Position numbers and translations under genes: made by a program
NCBI RefSeq assembly: GCF_000980885.2
Contig: NZ_LBDA02000013.1
Span: 1 to 40,890, forward strand
DNA: 40,890 nucleotides
Direction: 5' to 3'
Origin: Streptomyces malaysiense
GTDB taxonomy: Bacteria > Actinomycetota > Actinomycetes > Streptomycetales > Streptomycetaceae
Notes under the pieces: model-generated
What the model was told of the DNA's origin: nothing
The model's input: the letters and a program-made list of their open reading frames with translations, nothing else
Databases searched by the model: none
In this document: positions 1 to 11,036 of the stretch, piece by piece
Position numbering within the stretch: position 1 is the first letter of the stretch
How the letters are laid out: the number at the start of each line of letters is the position of its first letter

Positions 1-1
1 G

Positions 2-3000
2 CACGTCCTGGACGCGCGACTGCGGCCCGTCCTCCCGGGCACGGTCGGCGAACTGTACGTCGCCGGTCACGGCCTGGCCCGCGGCTACACCGGCGAACCG
101 GCCCTGACCGCGGCCCGTTTCGTCGCCGACCCCGCCGGCGGCGGGCGGCGCCTCTACCGGACCGGCGACCTGGTGCGGTGGAACGCCCGGGGCGAACTGG
201 ACTACATCGGCCGGGCCGACGACCAGGTCAAGGTGCGCGGCTTCCGGATCGAGCCGGGCGAGGTGGAGGCGGCGCTGGCCGCCCACCCGCAGGTCGGCAG
301 CGCCGCCGTCCTCGCCCGCGAGACCCCCTCAGGAGGCACGCGTCTGGTCGGCTACGTCGTCCCCGCCGATCCGGCCACGGCCCCCGAACCCGTCGCCGTC
401 CGGGAGTTCGTGGCCGAGCGGCTGCCCGACTACATGGTCCCCGCGGGCGTCGTCGTCCTGGACGCGTTCCCGCTGAACACCAGCGGCAAGCTCGACCGCG
501 AGGCCCTGCCCGAGCCGGAGTTCGCCGCGGGTTCCGCCTTCCGCGCGCCGCGCACCGCGCTCGAGGAGACCCTCCGCGCGGCCTTCGCCGACGTCCTCGG
601 CCTCGCGGCCGGCACGATCGGTGTCGACGACTCCTTCTTCGACCTCGGCGGCCACTCGCTGCTCGCCACCAAGCTCGTCGCGAGGATCCGCACCGGATTC
701 GGTGCCGAGCTCGGCGTCCGTGCCGTGTTCGAGGCGCCCACGGTGGCCACCCTGGCGACCCGGCTGGTCGTCGCGGACCGGGCCCGGCCGGCGCTGGAGG
801 CCCAGGACCGGCCGGAGCGGCTGCCGTTGTCGTACGCCCAGCGGCGCCTGTGGTTCCTCGACCAGTTCGCGGGCCCGAGCGCCACCTACAACATCCCCGT
901 CGTACTGCGGCTGACCGGCGCCCTGGACGTGGCCGCGCTGCGGGCCGCGACGCGGGACGTGGTGGCCCGGCACGAGAGCCTGCGCACGACCGTGTCCGCG
1001 GACGCCGCGGGCGTCCCCTTCCAGCGGGTGCTCGCGGAGGGGGAGTTCGCGCTGGACATGCCGGTGGCGCGGATCGCGCCCGAGGAGGTGTCCGGGCGCG
1101 TCGCGCGGGCCGCCGCCCACGCCTTCGACCTGGCCGGGGAGATCCCCCTGCGGGCCTCGCTGTTCGAGGTCGCCGAGGACGAGCACGTGCTGGTCCTCGT
1201 GGTGCACCACATCGCCGGTGACGGTGAGTCGATGGCGCCCCTGTCGAAGGACCTGGTGGCCGCCTACCGGGCCCGCCTCGCGGGCGAGGCGCCGCGGTGG
1301 CAGCCGCTCGCCGTGCAATACGTGGACTACGCGCTGTGGCAGGAGAAGCTGCTCGGTGACGAGAACGACCCCACCAGCCGTGCCTTCGAACAGTACGGCT
1401 ACTGGAAGGCCGAGCTGGCGGGCGTTCCGCAGCCGCTGCAGCTGCCGACGGACCGGCCGCGGCCGCCCGTGGCGAGCCACCGCGGCGACCGCGTGGCCTT
1501 CGCCGTGGAGCCGGAACTCCTCAGCCGAGTCGAGGAACTGGCCGTCCGCGAGGGCGCGACCGTGTCCATGGTGCTGCAGTCCGCCCTGGCGGTGCTGCTC
1601 CGGCAGCTCGGCGCCGGCGACGACATCACCATCGGCTCGCCGATCGCCGGCCGCACGGACGAGGCCCTCGCCGGTCTCGTCGGGTTCTTCGCCAACACCT
1701 GGGTGCTGCGCGCCGACCTGTCCGGCGGCCCGTCGTTCACCGACGTGCTCTCCCGGGTGCGGGAGAAGGCGCTGACGGCGTACGACAACCAGGACGTGCC
1801 GTTCGAGCGGCTGGTGGAACTGCTCAACCCCGAGCGCTCCACCGCCTACCACCCCCTCTTCCAGGTGATGCTGGCCTGGCAGAACATCAGCCGGCCCGAC
1901 TTCGAACTCGACGGCCTGCGGCTCGGCTACGAGCCGGTGGACGCCGACTCCGCCAAGTTCGACCTGTTCTTCGGCCTGACCGAGTACGACACCGGAGCCG
2001 GGCGCGGCGTCCACGGCAGCCTGGAGTACGCGGCGGACCTCTTCGACCGCAGCACGGCGACCACCCTCGCCGAGCGTTTCGTGCGCGTGCTGCGGCAGGT
2101 CACCGCCGCTCCCGGGGACCGGGTGGACGGAGTCGATCTCCTCTCGGACAGCGAACGCGAACAGGTGGTCGTCCGGTGGAACGACACCTCGGCCCCGCTG
2201 CCCGCTCAGACGATCCCCGGACTGTTCGAGGAGCAGGCCGCCCGTACCCCGGACGCCGTCGCCGTGGCCGGCGGCGGGGTCTCCTGGACGTACCGCGAGC
2301 TGGACGAGCGCGCCAACCGGCTCGCGCGGGAACTCATCCGGGCGGGCCAGGGCCCGGAGTCCATCGTCGGCCTCGCCCTGCCCCGCGACGCGGAACTCGT
2401 GGTCGGCATGCTGGGCATCCTCAAGTCGGGCGCCGCCTACCTGCCGATCGACCCGCGCTATCCCAGCACGCGCCTGGACTTCGTCCTCGCCGACGCCCGC
2501 CCCGACGTGATCGTCACGGACACCCGGACCGCGGACGTCCTGCCCGCGAACGACGCCGTCTGCCTGCACCTCGACCGGCTCGACCTCGCCTCCGGGGACG
2601 GCTCCGCGCTCCACCCGGGCGAACGCCCCGCCTCCTGGGGGCCGGACAGCCTGGCGTACGTGATGTACACGTCCGGCTCCACCGGGAACCCGAAGGGCGT
2701 CGCCATCCACCACGCCAACCTCGTCAACGGCGTGCTGCGCCTCGCCGACGTCGTCGACGTGCGGGCGGGCTCGCGCATGCTGGGCGCCACCTCGGTCAAC
2801 TTCGACGTCTCGGCCTTCGAGGTGTTCACCGCGCTCAGCCGCGGCGCATGCGTCGAGGTCGTCCGGGACGTCCTGGAGCTGGCCGAGCGTGACGGCTGGC
2901 AGGGCGGTTCGCTGCAGGCCGTGCCCTCGGTGTTCTCGGAGATCCTCGACACCGTCGCCGGGAAGATGGACGTGGACACGGTGGTCCTGGGCGGTGACAG

Positions 3001-6000
3001 CCTGCCCGCCGCGCTCCTGGACAAGGTGCGCAGCGCCATCCCCCGGGCCCGGCTCGTGCAGGCCTACGGGCAGACCGAGGACTTCTACGCCACCACCTTC
3101 GAGATTCCCGACGGCTGGAGCGGCACCGGCAACGTGCCCATCGGTGCCCCGCTCGGCAATATGCGCACCTACGTCCTCGGCCCGGGACTCGTGCCCGTAC
3201 CGGTCGGGGTGACGGGCGAGCTGTACGTCGCCGGAGCGGTGGGCCGCGGCTACCACAACCGGCCCGGCATCACCGCCGAACGCTTCGTCGCGGACCCCTT
3301 CGGGCCCGTGGGGGAGCGCATGTACCGCACCGGTGACCTGGTGCGGTGGACCCCGGACGGACAGCTGGAGTACCTGGGCCGCGGCGACACCCAGATGAAG
3401 ATCCGCGGATTCCGGATCGAGCCCGGTGAGATCGAGGCCGCGCTCGTCGCGCACCCCGAGGTGCGCCGGGCCGTGGTCCAGATGCGGCAACTGCGCGCCG
3501 AGGGGGGCGGCCGGCAGCTGGTGGGCTACGTCGTCCCGGCGGGCGAGCGGTCCGGGAACGGGCCGGACGTCGAGGAACTGCGCCGATTCGTCGCCGGCCG
3601 GCTCCCGGAGTTCATGGTGCCGTCGGCCTTCGTGGTCCTGGACCGCTTCCCCCTGGATCCCAACGGCAAGCTCGACCGGCGGGCGCTGCCCGCGCCCGTC
3701 CTCGGCGACACGGACTTCCGCGCGCCCGCAACCGCGCGCGAGCGGGCGCTGTGCGAGATCTTCGCCGCGGTGCTCGGTGCGGACCGGGTCGGTGTCGACG
3801 ACGACTTCTTCACCGTCGGCGGCGACAGCATCCGCTCCATCCAGGTCGTCGCGCAGGCCCGCGCCCGGGGCATCGAGGTCAGCCCCCGCGACGTGTTCGA
3901 GCACCGTACGGTCGCCCGGCTCGCCGAGGTGGCCCGCGATCTGGGAGCGCGGAGCGAGGCCGCGGTCCTGACCGAGCTGGAGGGCGGCGGCACCGGCTGG
4001 TCCCCGTTGCCGCCGGCCGGCCGCTACATGCTCGAACTCGGCGGCGGCTACGACAGGTTCCAGCAGTCGATGGTGCTCACCCTGCCCCAGGAGGCCGACG
4101 ACGCCACTCTGGCGGCGACCGTGCAGGCCGTCCTCGACACCCATGACGTGCTGCGCGCCCGCCTGGTCACCGGCGGGGGAGCCGGGGAAGAGGAAGCCGG
4201 GCTCGTGGTCGACGCGCCGGGCTCGGCCGTCGCGGCCGAACTGATCCGCCGGGTGCCCTGCACGGGGCAGTGGCGGACGGAGTCCTGGCGCGCGCAGTTG
4301 GCCGCGGAGCTGGACGCCGCCACGGGCCGGCTCGACCCGGCGGCCGGCCGGATGGCACAACTCGTCTGGTTCGACCCGGAGGACGGCGACGCGGGCCGGC
4401 TCCTCGTGGTCCTGCACCACCTGGTCGTCGACGGCGTGTCCTGGCGCATCCTGCTGCCCGACCTGGCCGCGGCCTGGGAGCAGGCGCACGCCGGCCGCGC
4501 CCCGGTCCTCGCCCCGGTGGGGACGTCCGCGCGCCGGTGGACGCACGCCCTCGCCGAGGAGGCGGCCCGTCCCGGACGCACCGCCGAACTCCCGCTCTGG
4601 CGCGCCATGCTGGACGGCCCCGATCCGCTGCTCGGCGAACGGCGCATCGACCCGACGGTGGACACCATGGCCACCGTGGAACGGCTCCAGGTCTCCGTGC
4701 CGGCCGACGTCACCGAGACGGTGCTGACCGCGTTGCCTGCCGCCTTCCACGGCGGCCCGAACGACGGCCTGCTCACGGCGCTCGCCCTGGCGCTGGCGAC
4801 GTGGCGGTCGCGGCGCGGTGTCACCGAGACGTCGGCCCTGCTGCGCATGGAGGGCCATGGACGCGAGGAGGACGTGGTGCCGGGCGCGGACCTCTCGCGT
4901 ACCGTCGGCTGGTTCACCAGCATGTTCCCGATGCGCCTGGACGTCGCGGGCTGCGACCTCGCCGAGGCGCTGGCCGGGGGTGACGCCGCGGGCCGGGCCG
5001 TCAAGGCGGTCAAGGAGCAGCTGCGGGCGATCCCGGACAAGGGCATGGGCTTCGGCCTGCTGCGCCACCTCAACGAGCGGACGGCCCGCGAACTGTCCGC
5101 CTTCCCGGAAGGGCAGATCGGCTTCAACTACCTGGGCCGGTTCTCCGCCACGGACATGCCCGAGGAGCTGCGGGGCCTCGGCTGGACCCAGGCACCCGAG
5201 GGCGGCGTGATGGCCGATCTCGACGCCGACATGCCCGCGATGTCGGTCCTGGACGTCACCGCCGTCGCCTCCGAGACCGACGAAGGCCCCCTGCTGGGTG
5301 CGGTCTTCAGCTTCCCGGCCACGATCCTGCGCGCGGCCGACGTCCGGGAGCTCGCCGACCTGTGGGTCGAGGCGCTCACGGCGCTCGCCCACCATGTGCG
5401 CAGCGACCCCCGGGCGGGTGGCCTCACGCCGTCCGACCTGCCGCTGGTCCAGGTCGGCCAGATGGAACTCGACGTGTGGCGCAAGGCCTATCCGGGCCTG
5501 TCCGACGTGTGGCCGCTGACGCCGCTGCAGTCCGGGCTGCTCTTCCACGCGCAGCTCGCCGACGCCGCCTTCGACGCCTACAACATGCAGCTGGCCTTCG
5601 AGCTCACCGGCCCGGTCGACCCCGGCCGGCTGCGCGCGGCCGGACAGGCGCTCCTGGACCGGTACCCCAACCTCAGGGCCGCCTTCGTCCCCGACACCGG
5701 TGGCGGACACGTCCAGCTCGTCGTCGACGGCGTCGAACTGCCATGGCGGGAAGCCGACTTCCGTCCCCTCGCGGACCGGGCGGCGCGCGAGGACGCGTAC
5801 GACGAACTCCTCGCCCAGGACCTGCGCACCAACTTCGACCCGGCACGTCCGCCGCTGCTGCGCATGACCCTCGTGCGGACGGCCGACACGGTCAGCCACC
5901 TCGTCCTGACCGCCCACCACACGCTGTTCGACGGCTGGTCGCTGCCCGTCCTGCTGCAGGACCTGCTGCGGCTGTACGCCGGTCACGGCGACGCGACGGC

Positions 6001-9000
6001 GCTGCCCCAGGTCCGTGGCTTCCGGGACTTCCTGGTCTGGCTCGCCGCGCAGGAGCCGGCCGCCGCGGCCCAGGCATGGGCGAGCGAACTGGAGGGAGTC
6101 GAGGAGCCCACCCTGCTCGCCGAGTCCCGTCAGCGGCGCGACCAGGACGGCATCGGCATGCTCGACGTCCCCCTGCCGGCCGGCGACGCCGAGACGCTGG
6201 CACGCCGGGCGGCCGAACTCGGCGTCACCGTCAACACCCTGGTACAGGGCAGCTGGGCGCTGGTCCTCGCGGGCCTGACGGGCCGTCAGGACGTGGTCTT
6301 CGGCGCCACCGTCTCGGGGCGGCCGGCGACCCTGCCCGGAGCCGACTCCATGGTCGGCCTGTTCATCAACACCCTTCCGGTGCGCGTCACCTGCGCCCCC
6401 GAGCAGAGCCTCGCCGAGGTGTTCACCGGGCTGCAGAGCCGGCAGGCCGCGCTCCTCGACCACCACCACTACGGGCTGACCGCCCTGCACCGCGACACCG
6501 GCCTGAGCGTCCTGTTCGACACCATGATCGCGTTCGAGTCGTACCCGGTGGACCAGGCGGGCCTCGGCGCCGCGGGGGCGAGCAGTGAGCTGGCGGTCAC
6601 CGGCATCCGCCCGTTCTCGGGCACCCACTACCCGGTGACGGTCATCGCGGTGACCGAGCCCCATCTGCGCCTGACCCTCCACTACCAGCGGGGCCTCTTC
6701 GAGGAGTCCGAGGCCGAGGGCATCGCCGAACGCTTCGCGCGGGTCCTCTGCCAGGCGGCCGCCGACCCCGGCACCCGGACCGGTCGCCTGGAGCTTCTCG
6801 CCCCCGCGGAGCGGCAGCTGCTGCTCGACCGGTGGAACGGGGCGGCGCCCGGACCCGCCCCGGCCACGATCCCGGAGGCCTTCGCCCGGCAGGTGGCCGC
6901 GACCCCGGACGCGGTCGCGCTGGTCTGCGACGGTACGGCACTGACGTACCGGGAACTCGACGCGATGGCGGACCGGGTGGCGCACGCCCTCGTGCGCAGG
7001 GGCGTGCGGCCCGAGACGGTGGTGGCCGTCGCCCTGCCCCGCACCCCGCGCCTGGTGGCCGCGCTGCTCGGCGTGCTCAAGGCGGGCGGCGCCTACCTGC
7101 CCATCGATCCGGCCTATCCCAGCGGCAGGCTGGCCTACGTCCTGTCCCACGCACGGCCCCGGTGGGTCCTGACGGACGCCGCGACCGAGGCGGTGCTCCC
7201 GGCCGGCGACGTCCCGCGCCTGCACGTCGGCACCCTCCTCGACGAGGAGAGCGACGGGACACCCGCCGCCGCGGTGCTGCGCCCGGACAACGCGGCCTAC
7301 GTGATGTACACCTCCGGCTCGACCGGTACCCCGAAGGGTGTCGCGATCACCCACGGCAACGTGACCAACGGCGTCGCACAGCTCGCCGGATCGCTGAAGG
7401 TCGGCCCCGGCCTGCGCATGCTGGCCGGGACCTCCGTCAATTTCGACGTCTCCGTGTTCGAGATGTTCACCGCGCTGACCACCGGCGCCGGCGTCGAACT
7501 GGTCCGTGACGCCCTGGTGCTCGCCGAGGGCGCGGGCCGCGGCGCGGACATCGTCAGCACCGTTCCCTCCGTCTTCGCGGAACTGCTGGAACTGGGGGCC
7601 GACATCGACGCCCGCACCCTCGTCTTCGCCGGCGAGGCGCTCCCGGACACCCTCGTGGAACGGATCGCGCGGCGAATGCCGGACGCCCGTGTCGTCAACG
7701 CGTACGGGCAGAGCGAGTCGTTCTACGCGACGCTCTGGTCCGCCGGTTCGGGACCCGGGACGGGGGCGAGCGCCCCCGTCGGAGCCCCGCTCGGAGGCGT
7801 GCGCACCTACGTCCTCAACGCGGGCCTCGAACCCGTTCCGGTGGGCGTCGTCGGCGAGTTGTACGTGGCGGGAGCGTGCCTGGGACGCGGCTACCACGGC
7901 CGCGGCGCGCTCACCGGCGAACGGTTCGTCGCCGATCCCCACGGCGCGCCGGGCACCCGGATGTACCGCACCGGCGACCTGGCCCGCTGGAACGCCGACG
8001 GGCAACTGGAGTACGCGGGGCGCAGCGACCACCAGGTCAAGATCCGGGGTATGCGCATCGAGCCCGGAGAGGTGGAGGCGGCCCTGACGGCCTGCGCCCC
8101 GGTCGCCCAGGCCGTGGTCGTCGCACGCGAGAACCACGGCACGGGGCGGTACCTGGCCGCCTACGTCACCGCGCACGGTCCGCGCGAGGAGGTCACCGCG
8201 GACCGGCTCCGCGAGGAGCTGGCCGGGCGCCTGCCCGACTACATGGTGCCGAGCGCGTTCGTGGTCCTGGAGCGCATGCCGCTCACCCCCAACGGCAAGC
8301 TCGACCGCGCGGCGCTTCCGGAACCGGCTCTCGGAACGGGCGCCTACCGGGCCCCGCGCACCCCGCAGGAGGAAGTGCTGTGCGGCCTGTTCGCCGAGAC
8401 GCTCGGTGTCCGGCGGGTCGGGGTCGACGACTCCTTCTTCGACCTCGGTGGTCACTCGCTGCTCGTCACGAGGCTGACCAACAGGATCCTGATGCTGCTG
8501 GGCGTGCGCCTGCCGCTGCGCGCGGTCTTCGAGACCCCGACGGCGGCGGGGCTGGCGCGGCGGCTGGCTTCCGGTGCCGACGCCGGCCAGTCCGCCGATC
8601 CGTACGCGGTGGTGCTGCCGCTCAAGGCGGGCGGCGAGCGGCCGCCGGTGTGGTGGTTCCACCCCGGCGGCGGTCTGAGCTGGTGCTACATGGGCTTCGC
8701 CCCGCACCTGCCGGCCGACCGGCCGAGCTACGGCATCCAGGCCCGGGGACTGGACGGGACCGACCCGCTGCCCCGGTCGATCGAGGAGATGGTCGCGGAC
8801 TACGTGGCGCAGCTGCTCGCCGTCCAGCCCGAGGGGCCCTTCCACCTCGCCGGCTGGTCCTTCGGTGGCACCCTGGCCCACGCGGTCGCCGGTGAACTGG
8901 AGCGGCGCGGACACCAGGTCGCCCTGCTGGCGCTGCTGGACTGTGCGCCGAGCACGTTCTTCGCGGCCGGCAAGGACGCCCCCGAGGCCGAGGTGCGCGG

Positions 9001-9298
9001 CATGTTCGAGGCCTACGTCGCGATGGCCGACCACGAGGCGCTCGTGGACCGCATGACCGGCATCCAGATCGAGCACCTCGCGCTGATGCGCCGGTTCACC
9101 TCGCCGGTCTTCAGCGGCAAGGCGCTGTTCTTCAGCGCCACGGTGGACTCGCCCGAGGCCATCGCGGAGCACTGGAAGCCGTACGTCCTCGGCGGGATCG
9201 AGGAGCACGAGATCGAGTGCAGCCACCACGCGATGCACCTTCCGGAGCCCGCCGCGGCGATCGCGGCGGTCATCGGACGGGCGCTGGACGAGGACTGA
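2..9298 (+). CDS. NRPS, C-terminal part: (A)-T-C-A-T-E-C-A-T-TE (5' end outside window)
   Basis: The reading frame is open from base 2, inside an adenylation (A) domain, so the start lies upstream. Domains by nucleotide: A remainder 2-510 (A8 [10 protein letters not shown]10 TSGKLDR); T 545-770 (GGHS, Ser codon 656-658); C 815-2150 (HHIAGDG near 1204); A 2215-3690 ([11 protein letters not shown]); T 3715-3930 (GGDS, Ser 3827-3829); epimerase 4000-5430 (HHLVVDG near 4415, then GFNYLGRF); C of D-accepting type 5495-6810 (HHTLFDG near 5914); A 6865-8310; T 8345-8560 (GGHS, Ser 8456-8458); thioesterase 8605-9298 (GWSFGG, Ser 8858-8860, His in CSHHAMH). All visible core motifs look intact. The protein therefore adds the final residues, epimerises the penultimate one and releases the chain by hydrolysis or cyclisation. 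My own alignment to GrsA gives binding-pocket codes near DVFQVGAYAK and DVFSVAAYAK for the two complete A domains; I cannot assign substrates. The T domain before the epimerase has GGDS rather than GGHS, as is usual there. Confidence 0.97.
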   Translation, partial: HVLDARLRPVLPGTVGELYVAGHGLARGYTGEPALTAARFVADPAGGGRRLYRTGDLVRWNARGELDYIGRADDQVKVRGFRIEPGEVEAALAAHPQVGSAAVLARETPSGGTRLVGYVVPADPATAPEPVAVREFVAERLPDYMVPAGVVVLDAFPLNTSGKLDREALPEPEFAAGSAFRAPRTALEETLRAAFADVLGLAAGTIGVDDSFFDLGGHSLLATKLVARIRTGFGAELGVRAVFEAPTVATLATRLVVADRARPALEAQDRPERLPLSYAQRRLWFLDQFAGPSATYNIPVVLRLTGALDVAALRAATRDVVARHESLRTTVSADAAGVPFQRVLAEGEFALDMPVARIAPEEVSGRVARAAAHAFDLAGEIPLRASLFEVAEDEHVLVLVVHHIAGDGESMAPLSKDLVAAYRARLAGEAPRWQPLAVQYVDYALWQEKLLGDENDPTSRAFEQYGYWKAELAGVPQPLQLPTDRPRPPVASHRGDRVAFAVEPELLSRVEELAVREGATVSMVLQSALAVLLRQLGAGDDITIGSPIAGRTDEALAGLVGFFANTWVLRADLSGGPSFTDVLSRVREKALTAYDNQDVPFERLVELLNPERSTAYHPLFQVMLAWQNISRPDFELDGLRLGYEPVDADSAKFDLFFGLTEYDTGAGRGVHGSLEYAADLFDRSTATTLAERFVRVLRQVTAAPGDRVDGVDLLSDSEREQVVVRWNDTSAPLPAQTIPGLFEEQAARTPDAVAVAGGGVSWTYRELDERANRLARELIRAGQGPESIVGLALPRDAELVVGMLGILKSGAAYLPIDPRYPSTRLDFVLADARPDVIVTDTRTADVLPANDAVCLHLDRLDLASGDGSALHPGERPASWGPDSLAYVMYTSGSTGNPKGVAIHHANLVNGVLRLADVVDVRAGSRMLGATSVNFDVSAFEVFTALSRGACVEVVRDVLELAERDGWQGGSLQAVPSVFSEILDTVAGKMDVDTVVLGGDSLPAALLDKVRSAIPRARLVQAYGQTEDFYATTFEIPDGWSGTGNVPIGAPLGNMRTYVLGPGLVPVPVGVTGELYVAGAVGRGYHNRPGITAERFVADPFGPVGERMYRTGDLVRWTPDGQLEYLGRGDTQMKIRGFRIEPGEIEAALVAHPEVRRAVVQMRQLRAEGGGRQLVGYVVPAGERSGNGPDVEELRRFVAGRLPEFMVPSAFVVLDRFPLDPNGKLDRRALPAPVLGDTDFRAPATARERALCEIFAAVLGADRVGVDDDFFTVGGDSIRSIQVVAQARARGIEVSPRDVFEHRTVARLAEVARDLGARSEAAVLTELEGGGTGWSPLPPAGRYMLELGGGYDRFQQSMVLTLPQEADDATLAATVQAVLDTHDVLRARLVTGGGAGEEEAGLVVDAPGSAVAAELIRRVPCTGQWRTESWRAQLAAELDAATGRLDPAAGRMAQLVWFDPEDGDAGRLLVVLHHLVVDGVSWRILLPDLAAAWEQAHAGRAPVLAPVGTSARRWTHALAEEAARPGRTAELPLWRAMLDGPDPLLGERRIDPTVDTMATVERLQVSVPADVTETVLTALPAAFHGGPNDGLLTALALALATWRSRRGVTETSALLRMEGHGREEDVVPGADLSRTVGWFTSMFPMRLDVAGCDLAEALAGGDAAGRAVKAVKEQLRAIPDKGMGFGLLRHLNERTARELSAFPEGQIGFNYLGRFSATDMPEELRGLGWTQAPEGGVMADLDADMPAMSVLDVTAVASETDEGPLLGAVFSFPATILRAADVRELADLWVEALTALAHHVRSDPRAGGLTPSDLPLVQVGQMELDVWRKAYPGLSDVWPLTPLQSGLLFHAQLADAAFDAYNMQLAFELTGPVDPGRLRAAGQALLDRYPNLRAAFVPDTGGGHVQLVVDGVELPWREADFRPLADRAAREDAYDELLAQDLRTNFDPARPPLLRMTLVRTADTVSHLVLTAHHTLFDGWSLPVLLQDLLRLYAGHGDATALPQVRGFRDFLVWLAAQEPAAAAQAWASELEGVEEPTLLAESRQRRDQDGIGMLDVPLPAGDAETLARRAAELGVTVNTLVQGSWALVLAGLTGRQDVVFGATVSGRPATLPGADSMVGLFINTLPVRVTCAPEQSLAEVFTGLQSRQAALLDHHHYGLTALHRDTGLSVLFDTMIAFESYPVDQAGLGAAGASSELAVTGIRPFSGTHYPVTVIAVTEPHLRLTLHYQRGLFEESEAEGIAERFARVLCQAAADPGTRTGRLELLAPAERQLLLDRWNGAAPGPAPATIPEAFARQVAATPDAVALVCDGTALTYRELDAMADRVAHALVRRGVRPETVVAVALPRTPRLVAALLGVLKAGGAYLPIDPAYPSGRLAYVLSHARPRWVLTDAATEAVLPAGDVPRLHVGTLLDEESDGTPAAAVLRPDNAAYVMYTSGSTGTPKGVAITHGNVTNGVAQLAGSLKVGPGLRMLAGTSVNFDVSVFEMFTALTTGAGVELVRDALVLAEGAGRGADIVSTVPSVFAELLELGADIDARTLVFAGEALPDTLVERIARRMPDARVVNAYGQSESFYATLWSAGSGPGTGASAPVGAPLGGVRTYVLNAGLEPVPVGVVGELYVAGACLGRGYHGRGALTGERFVADPHGAPGTRMYRTGDLARWNADGQLEYAGRSDHQVKIRGMRIEPGEVEAALTACAPVAQAVVVARENHGTGRYLAAYVTAHGPREEVTADRLREELAGRLPDYMVPSAFVVLERMPLTPNGKLDRAALPEPALGTGAYRAPRTPQEEVLCGLFAETLGVRRVGVDDSFFDLGGHSLLVTRLTNRILMLLGVRLPLRAVFETPTAAGLARRLASGADAGQSADPYAVVLPLKAGGERPPVWWFHPGGGLSWCYMGFAPHLPADRPSYGIQARGLDGTDPLPRSIEEMVADYVAQLLAVQPEGPFHLAGWSFGGTLAHAVAGELERRGHQVALLALLDCAPSTFFAAGKDAPEAEVRGMFEAYVAMADHEALVDRMTGIQIEHLALMRRFTSPVFSGKALFFSATVDSPEAIAEHWKPYVLGGIEEHEIECSHHAMHLPEPAAAIAAVIGRALDED

Positions 9299-9309
9299 GC
9301 CCCGTCACG

Positions 9310-9359
9310 GGCCGAGGCCCCCTAGAAACCGCCACGGCGGTTTCTAGGGGGCCTCGGCC
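9310..9359. terminator. 24-bp perfect inverted repeat between convergent genes
   Basis: Arms 9310-9333 and 9336-9359 are perfectly complementary with only a 2-nt centre. The repeat starts 12 bases after the NRPS stop and lies just downstream of the minus-strand gene at 9376. It can serve as a bidirectional factor-independent terminator. There is no U-tract, which is normal for high-GC actinobacteria. Confidence 0.85.
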
Positions 9360-9375
9360 GCCGCGGCGCGCGGCC

Positions 9376-9984
9376 TCACGACCCGCTGGGCGCGGGAGCG
9401 TGCGGAACCTCCCACACCACGGAGACGACGCAGTCCGACGAAGGCTCCGCTTCGACGTAGCGCACCAGGTACTCCACGCGGCCGTCACGAGGCCGCACGC
9501 ACCGGCCCCGGGAGACGGAGCCCCGCTGTGCCCTGAGCCGGGCCGGCCTGCGGGCCCGGCCGGGGTGGTCCGCGTCCTCGACGGCGAGCCCGAGCCCGAC
9601 GGGGAAGGGGCTCACGGCGTACACGACCAGCCGCGTGTGCCGTACCACGGCGAAGTAGGTCCGCCGACCCGTGGGAGACGTCGCCACCAGGGCGTGGTGC
9701 CGGGCACAGTACGGACACGGCCCGTCGTCGACGACGAGGTCACCGGGCGCGGCGGCCGACGACGTCCCCAGGAGCGAGAGCAGCCCCGCGCGTATCGCGC
9801 GGGGCTCGTCCTCCTCCTGGCCGGACAACACCAAGGAGCGCAGTGTGACGGGAGCCGAGTCCTCGTCACACCGCGCTCCGGCGGCGTCGAGCGGTGGCGC
9901 GGGCAGGCGGGGGCGCCGGGCTCCCCAGCCGCCGTCGGGATGGGTCGCGGGCCGGCTGTGCGGCGTCGGGTCCGGGAAGAGCAC
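9376..9984 (-). CDS. Unknown 202-aa protein with CPYC motif
   Basis: The reading frame starts with GTG at 9984, with only a weak upstream AAAGG, and ends with TGA. I do not recognise the family. Codons have the G/C-rich third positions expected of a real Streptomyces gene. Visible features are a CPYC pair of cysteines near residue 90, a hydrophobic central stretch with beta-strand character (FAVVRHTRLVVYAVSPF) and an Arg-rich segment after it. There is no signal peptide or clear membrane segment. It lies 36 bp downstream of the secreted protease gene on the same strand and could be the last gene of the chlorinase operon. It could also be a spurious frame, since the opposite strand is open too. 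Confidence 0.55.
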   Translation of the reverse strand: MLFPDPTPHSRPATHPDGGWGARRPRLPAPPLDAAGARCDEDSAPVTLRSLVLSGQEEDEPRAIRAGLLSLLGTSSAAAPGDLVVDDGPCPYCARHHALVATSPTGRRTYFAVVRHTRLVVYAVSPFPVGLGLAVEDADHPGRARRPARLRAQRGSVSRGRCVRPRDGRVEYLVRYVEAEPSSDCVVSVVWEVPHAPAPSGS

Positions 9985-10020
9985 GGCTTGCTGCGCCTTT
10001 CGCCCGGCCGCGGACCACCC

Positions 10021-11001
10021 TCAGGGCCGGGCCTCGCCGATCTGTTCCATCAGAGCGTAGAACTTCTGCATGTCGGAGTCGAAGCGGGGCGAGGCCATGA
10101 AGTCACCGGTGTCGTTGATGCTGTTCAGCCCGCCGATGTAGCCCGTACCGGTGTCGTAGTCGTAGTCCAGGAGCCAGGGACCGCCACTGGAACCCGGCGT
10201 CATGTCGGGGCACTCCACCTGCCACATGTTCAGGGGCGGGACCGTGGGCTCCACCAGATCCTGGCAGAACTCCTGGTGGTCGCCGTCGTAGGGCGGACCC
10301 GAGTAGCCGATGAGGGAGACCTGCTCCCCGGTGCGCATGTCCGGCACGATCTGGTAGCCGCCGGCGGCCTCCAGAGGGGTCTGGCCGCTCGCGTTGTCGT
10401 TGACGGCGATCATGCCGTAGTCGTGCTCGTAGTCGGGCTTGTCGCCGCTGCTCCAGAAGGGGGAGGTGGCTGTGTTCCACGCGGTGAACCCGCCGTAGGG
10501 CGCGGTGCCGTCGTGGAAGGCAGGATAGAAGACCTGGTTCTTGGTCCAGGTGCCGCCGGGACCGTCGTGCAGGCAGTGCGCCGCCGTCAGGACCAGGACC
10601 TCGGACTCGCTGTTCACGACGGTGCCGGTGCAGGCGTCGGGCTTCCCGTCGGCGTGTTCGAAGACGAGTTTGCCCACCGCGGTGGAACGCGGCCCCTCGG
10701 CCGCGGCCTGCCGGGCCCGGGGCAGCGCACCCGCCTCGGTGCCGGCCTCGTTCGCCAGGGCCCTGGCGATGCGTCCGGGTGTCCAGTGGGTGAGCAGGGC
10801 GCTCCGGCGCGCCTGTTCGGACCGGGCGCCGGCGCCGGGCACGTCCACGATCGCGCGATGCACGTTCGCCGCGCGCGGGGCGGCGTCGGCCGGCCCGGTG
10901 GAGCCGACCGCGGTGACGGCGGCGAGGCACAGGGCGAGCAGCCCGGCTCGCAGATGCCGCAGCCGGCGCAGGGGGCCGCGGGCCGATGGTCGAGAGGGCA
11001 T
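10021..11001 (-). CDS. Secreted trypsin/V8-like serine protease
   Basis: 326 aa. The N-terminus has an Arg-rich n-region, a hydrophobic core (residues 19-33) and a likely signal-peptidase site after ADA near residue 40. A propeptide-like stretch precedes the catalytic domain. The triad is visible: His142 in LTAAHC, Asp194 in HDYGMI and Ser272 in GSSGGP. This is the chymotrypsin fold of bacterial glutamyl-endopeptidase-like enzymes (family inference), acting outside the cell. The ATG at 11001 is preceded by ACGGAG at good spacing. The gene starts 35 bp after the antiporter stop, so it is probably co-transcribed with the chlorinase group. A protease is not a usual NRPS-cluster enzyme; it may be unrelated cargo, may act on a peptide precursor, or may protect the producer. 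Function in the cluster is unknown. Confidence 0.93.
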   Translation of the reverse strand: MPSRPSARGPLRRLRHLRAGLLALCLAAVTAVGSTGPADAAPRAANVHRAIVDVPGAGARSEQARRSALLTHWTPGRIARALANEAGTEAGALPRARQAAAEGPRSTAVGKLVFEHADGKPDACTGTVVNSESEVLVLTAAHCLHDGPGGTWTKNQVFYPAFHDGTAPYGGFTAWNTATSPFWSSGDKPDYEHDYGMIAVNDNASGQTPLEAAGGYQIVPDMRTGEQVSLIGYSGPPYDGDHQEFCQDLVEPTVPPLNMWQVECPDMTPGSSGGPWLLDYDYDTGTGYIGGLNSINDTGDFMASPRFDSDMQKFYALMEQIGEARP

Positions 11002-11036
11002 GACGAAGAACTCCGTTCGATGGCTGGTCGGCCGGA

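Noticed and set aside
329..9238. A nearly 3000-codon open frame antisense to the NRPS
   Set aside because: It is a by-product of G/C-rich third codon positions; its translation is low-complexity Arg/Gly/Gln/His-rich and matches no family, while the plus strand shows every NRPS motif.
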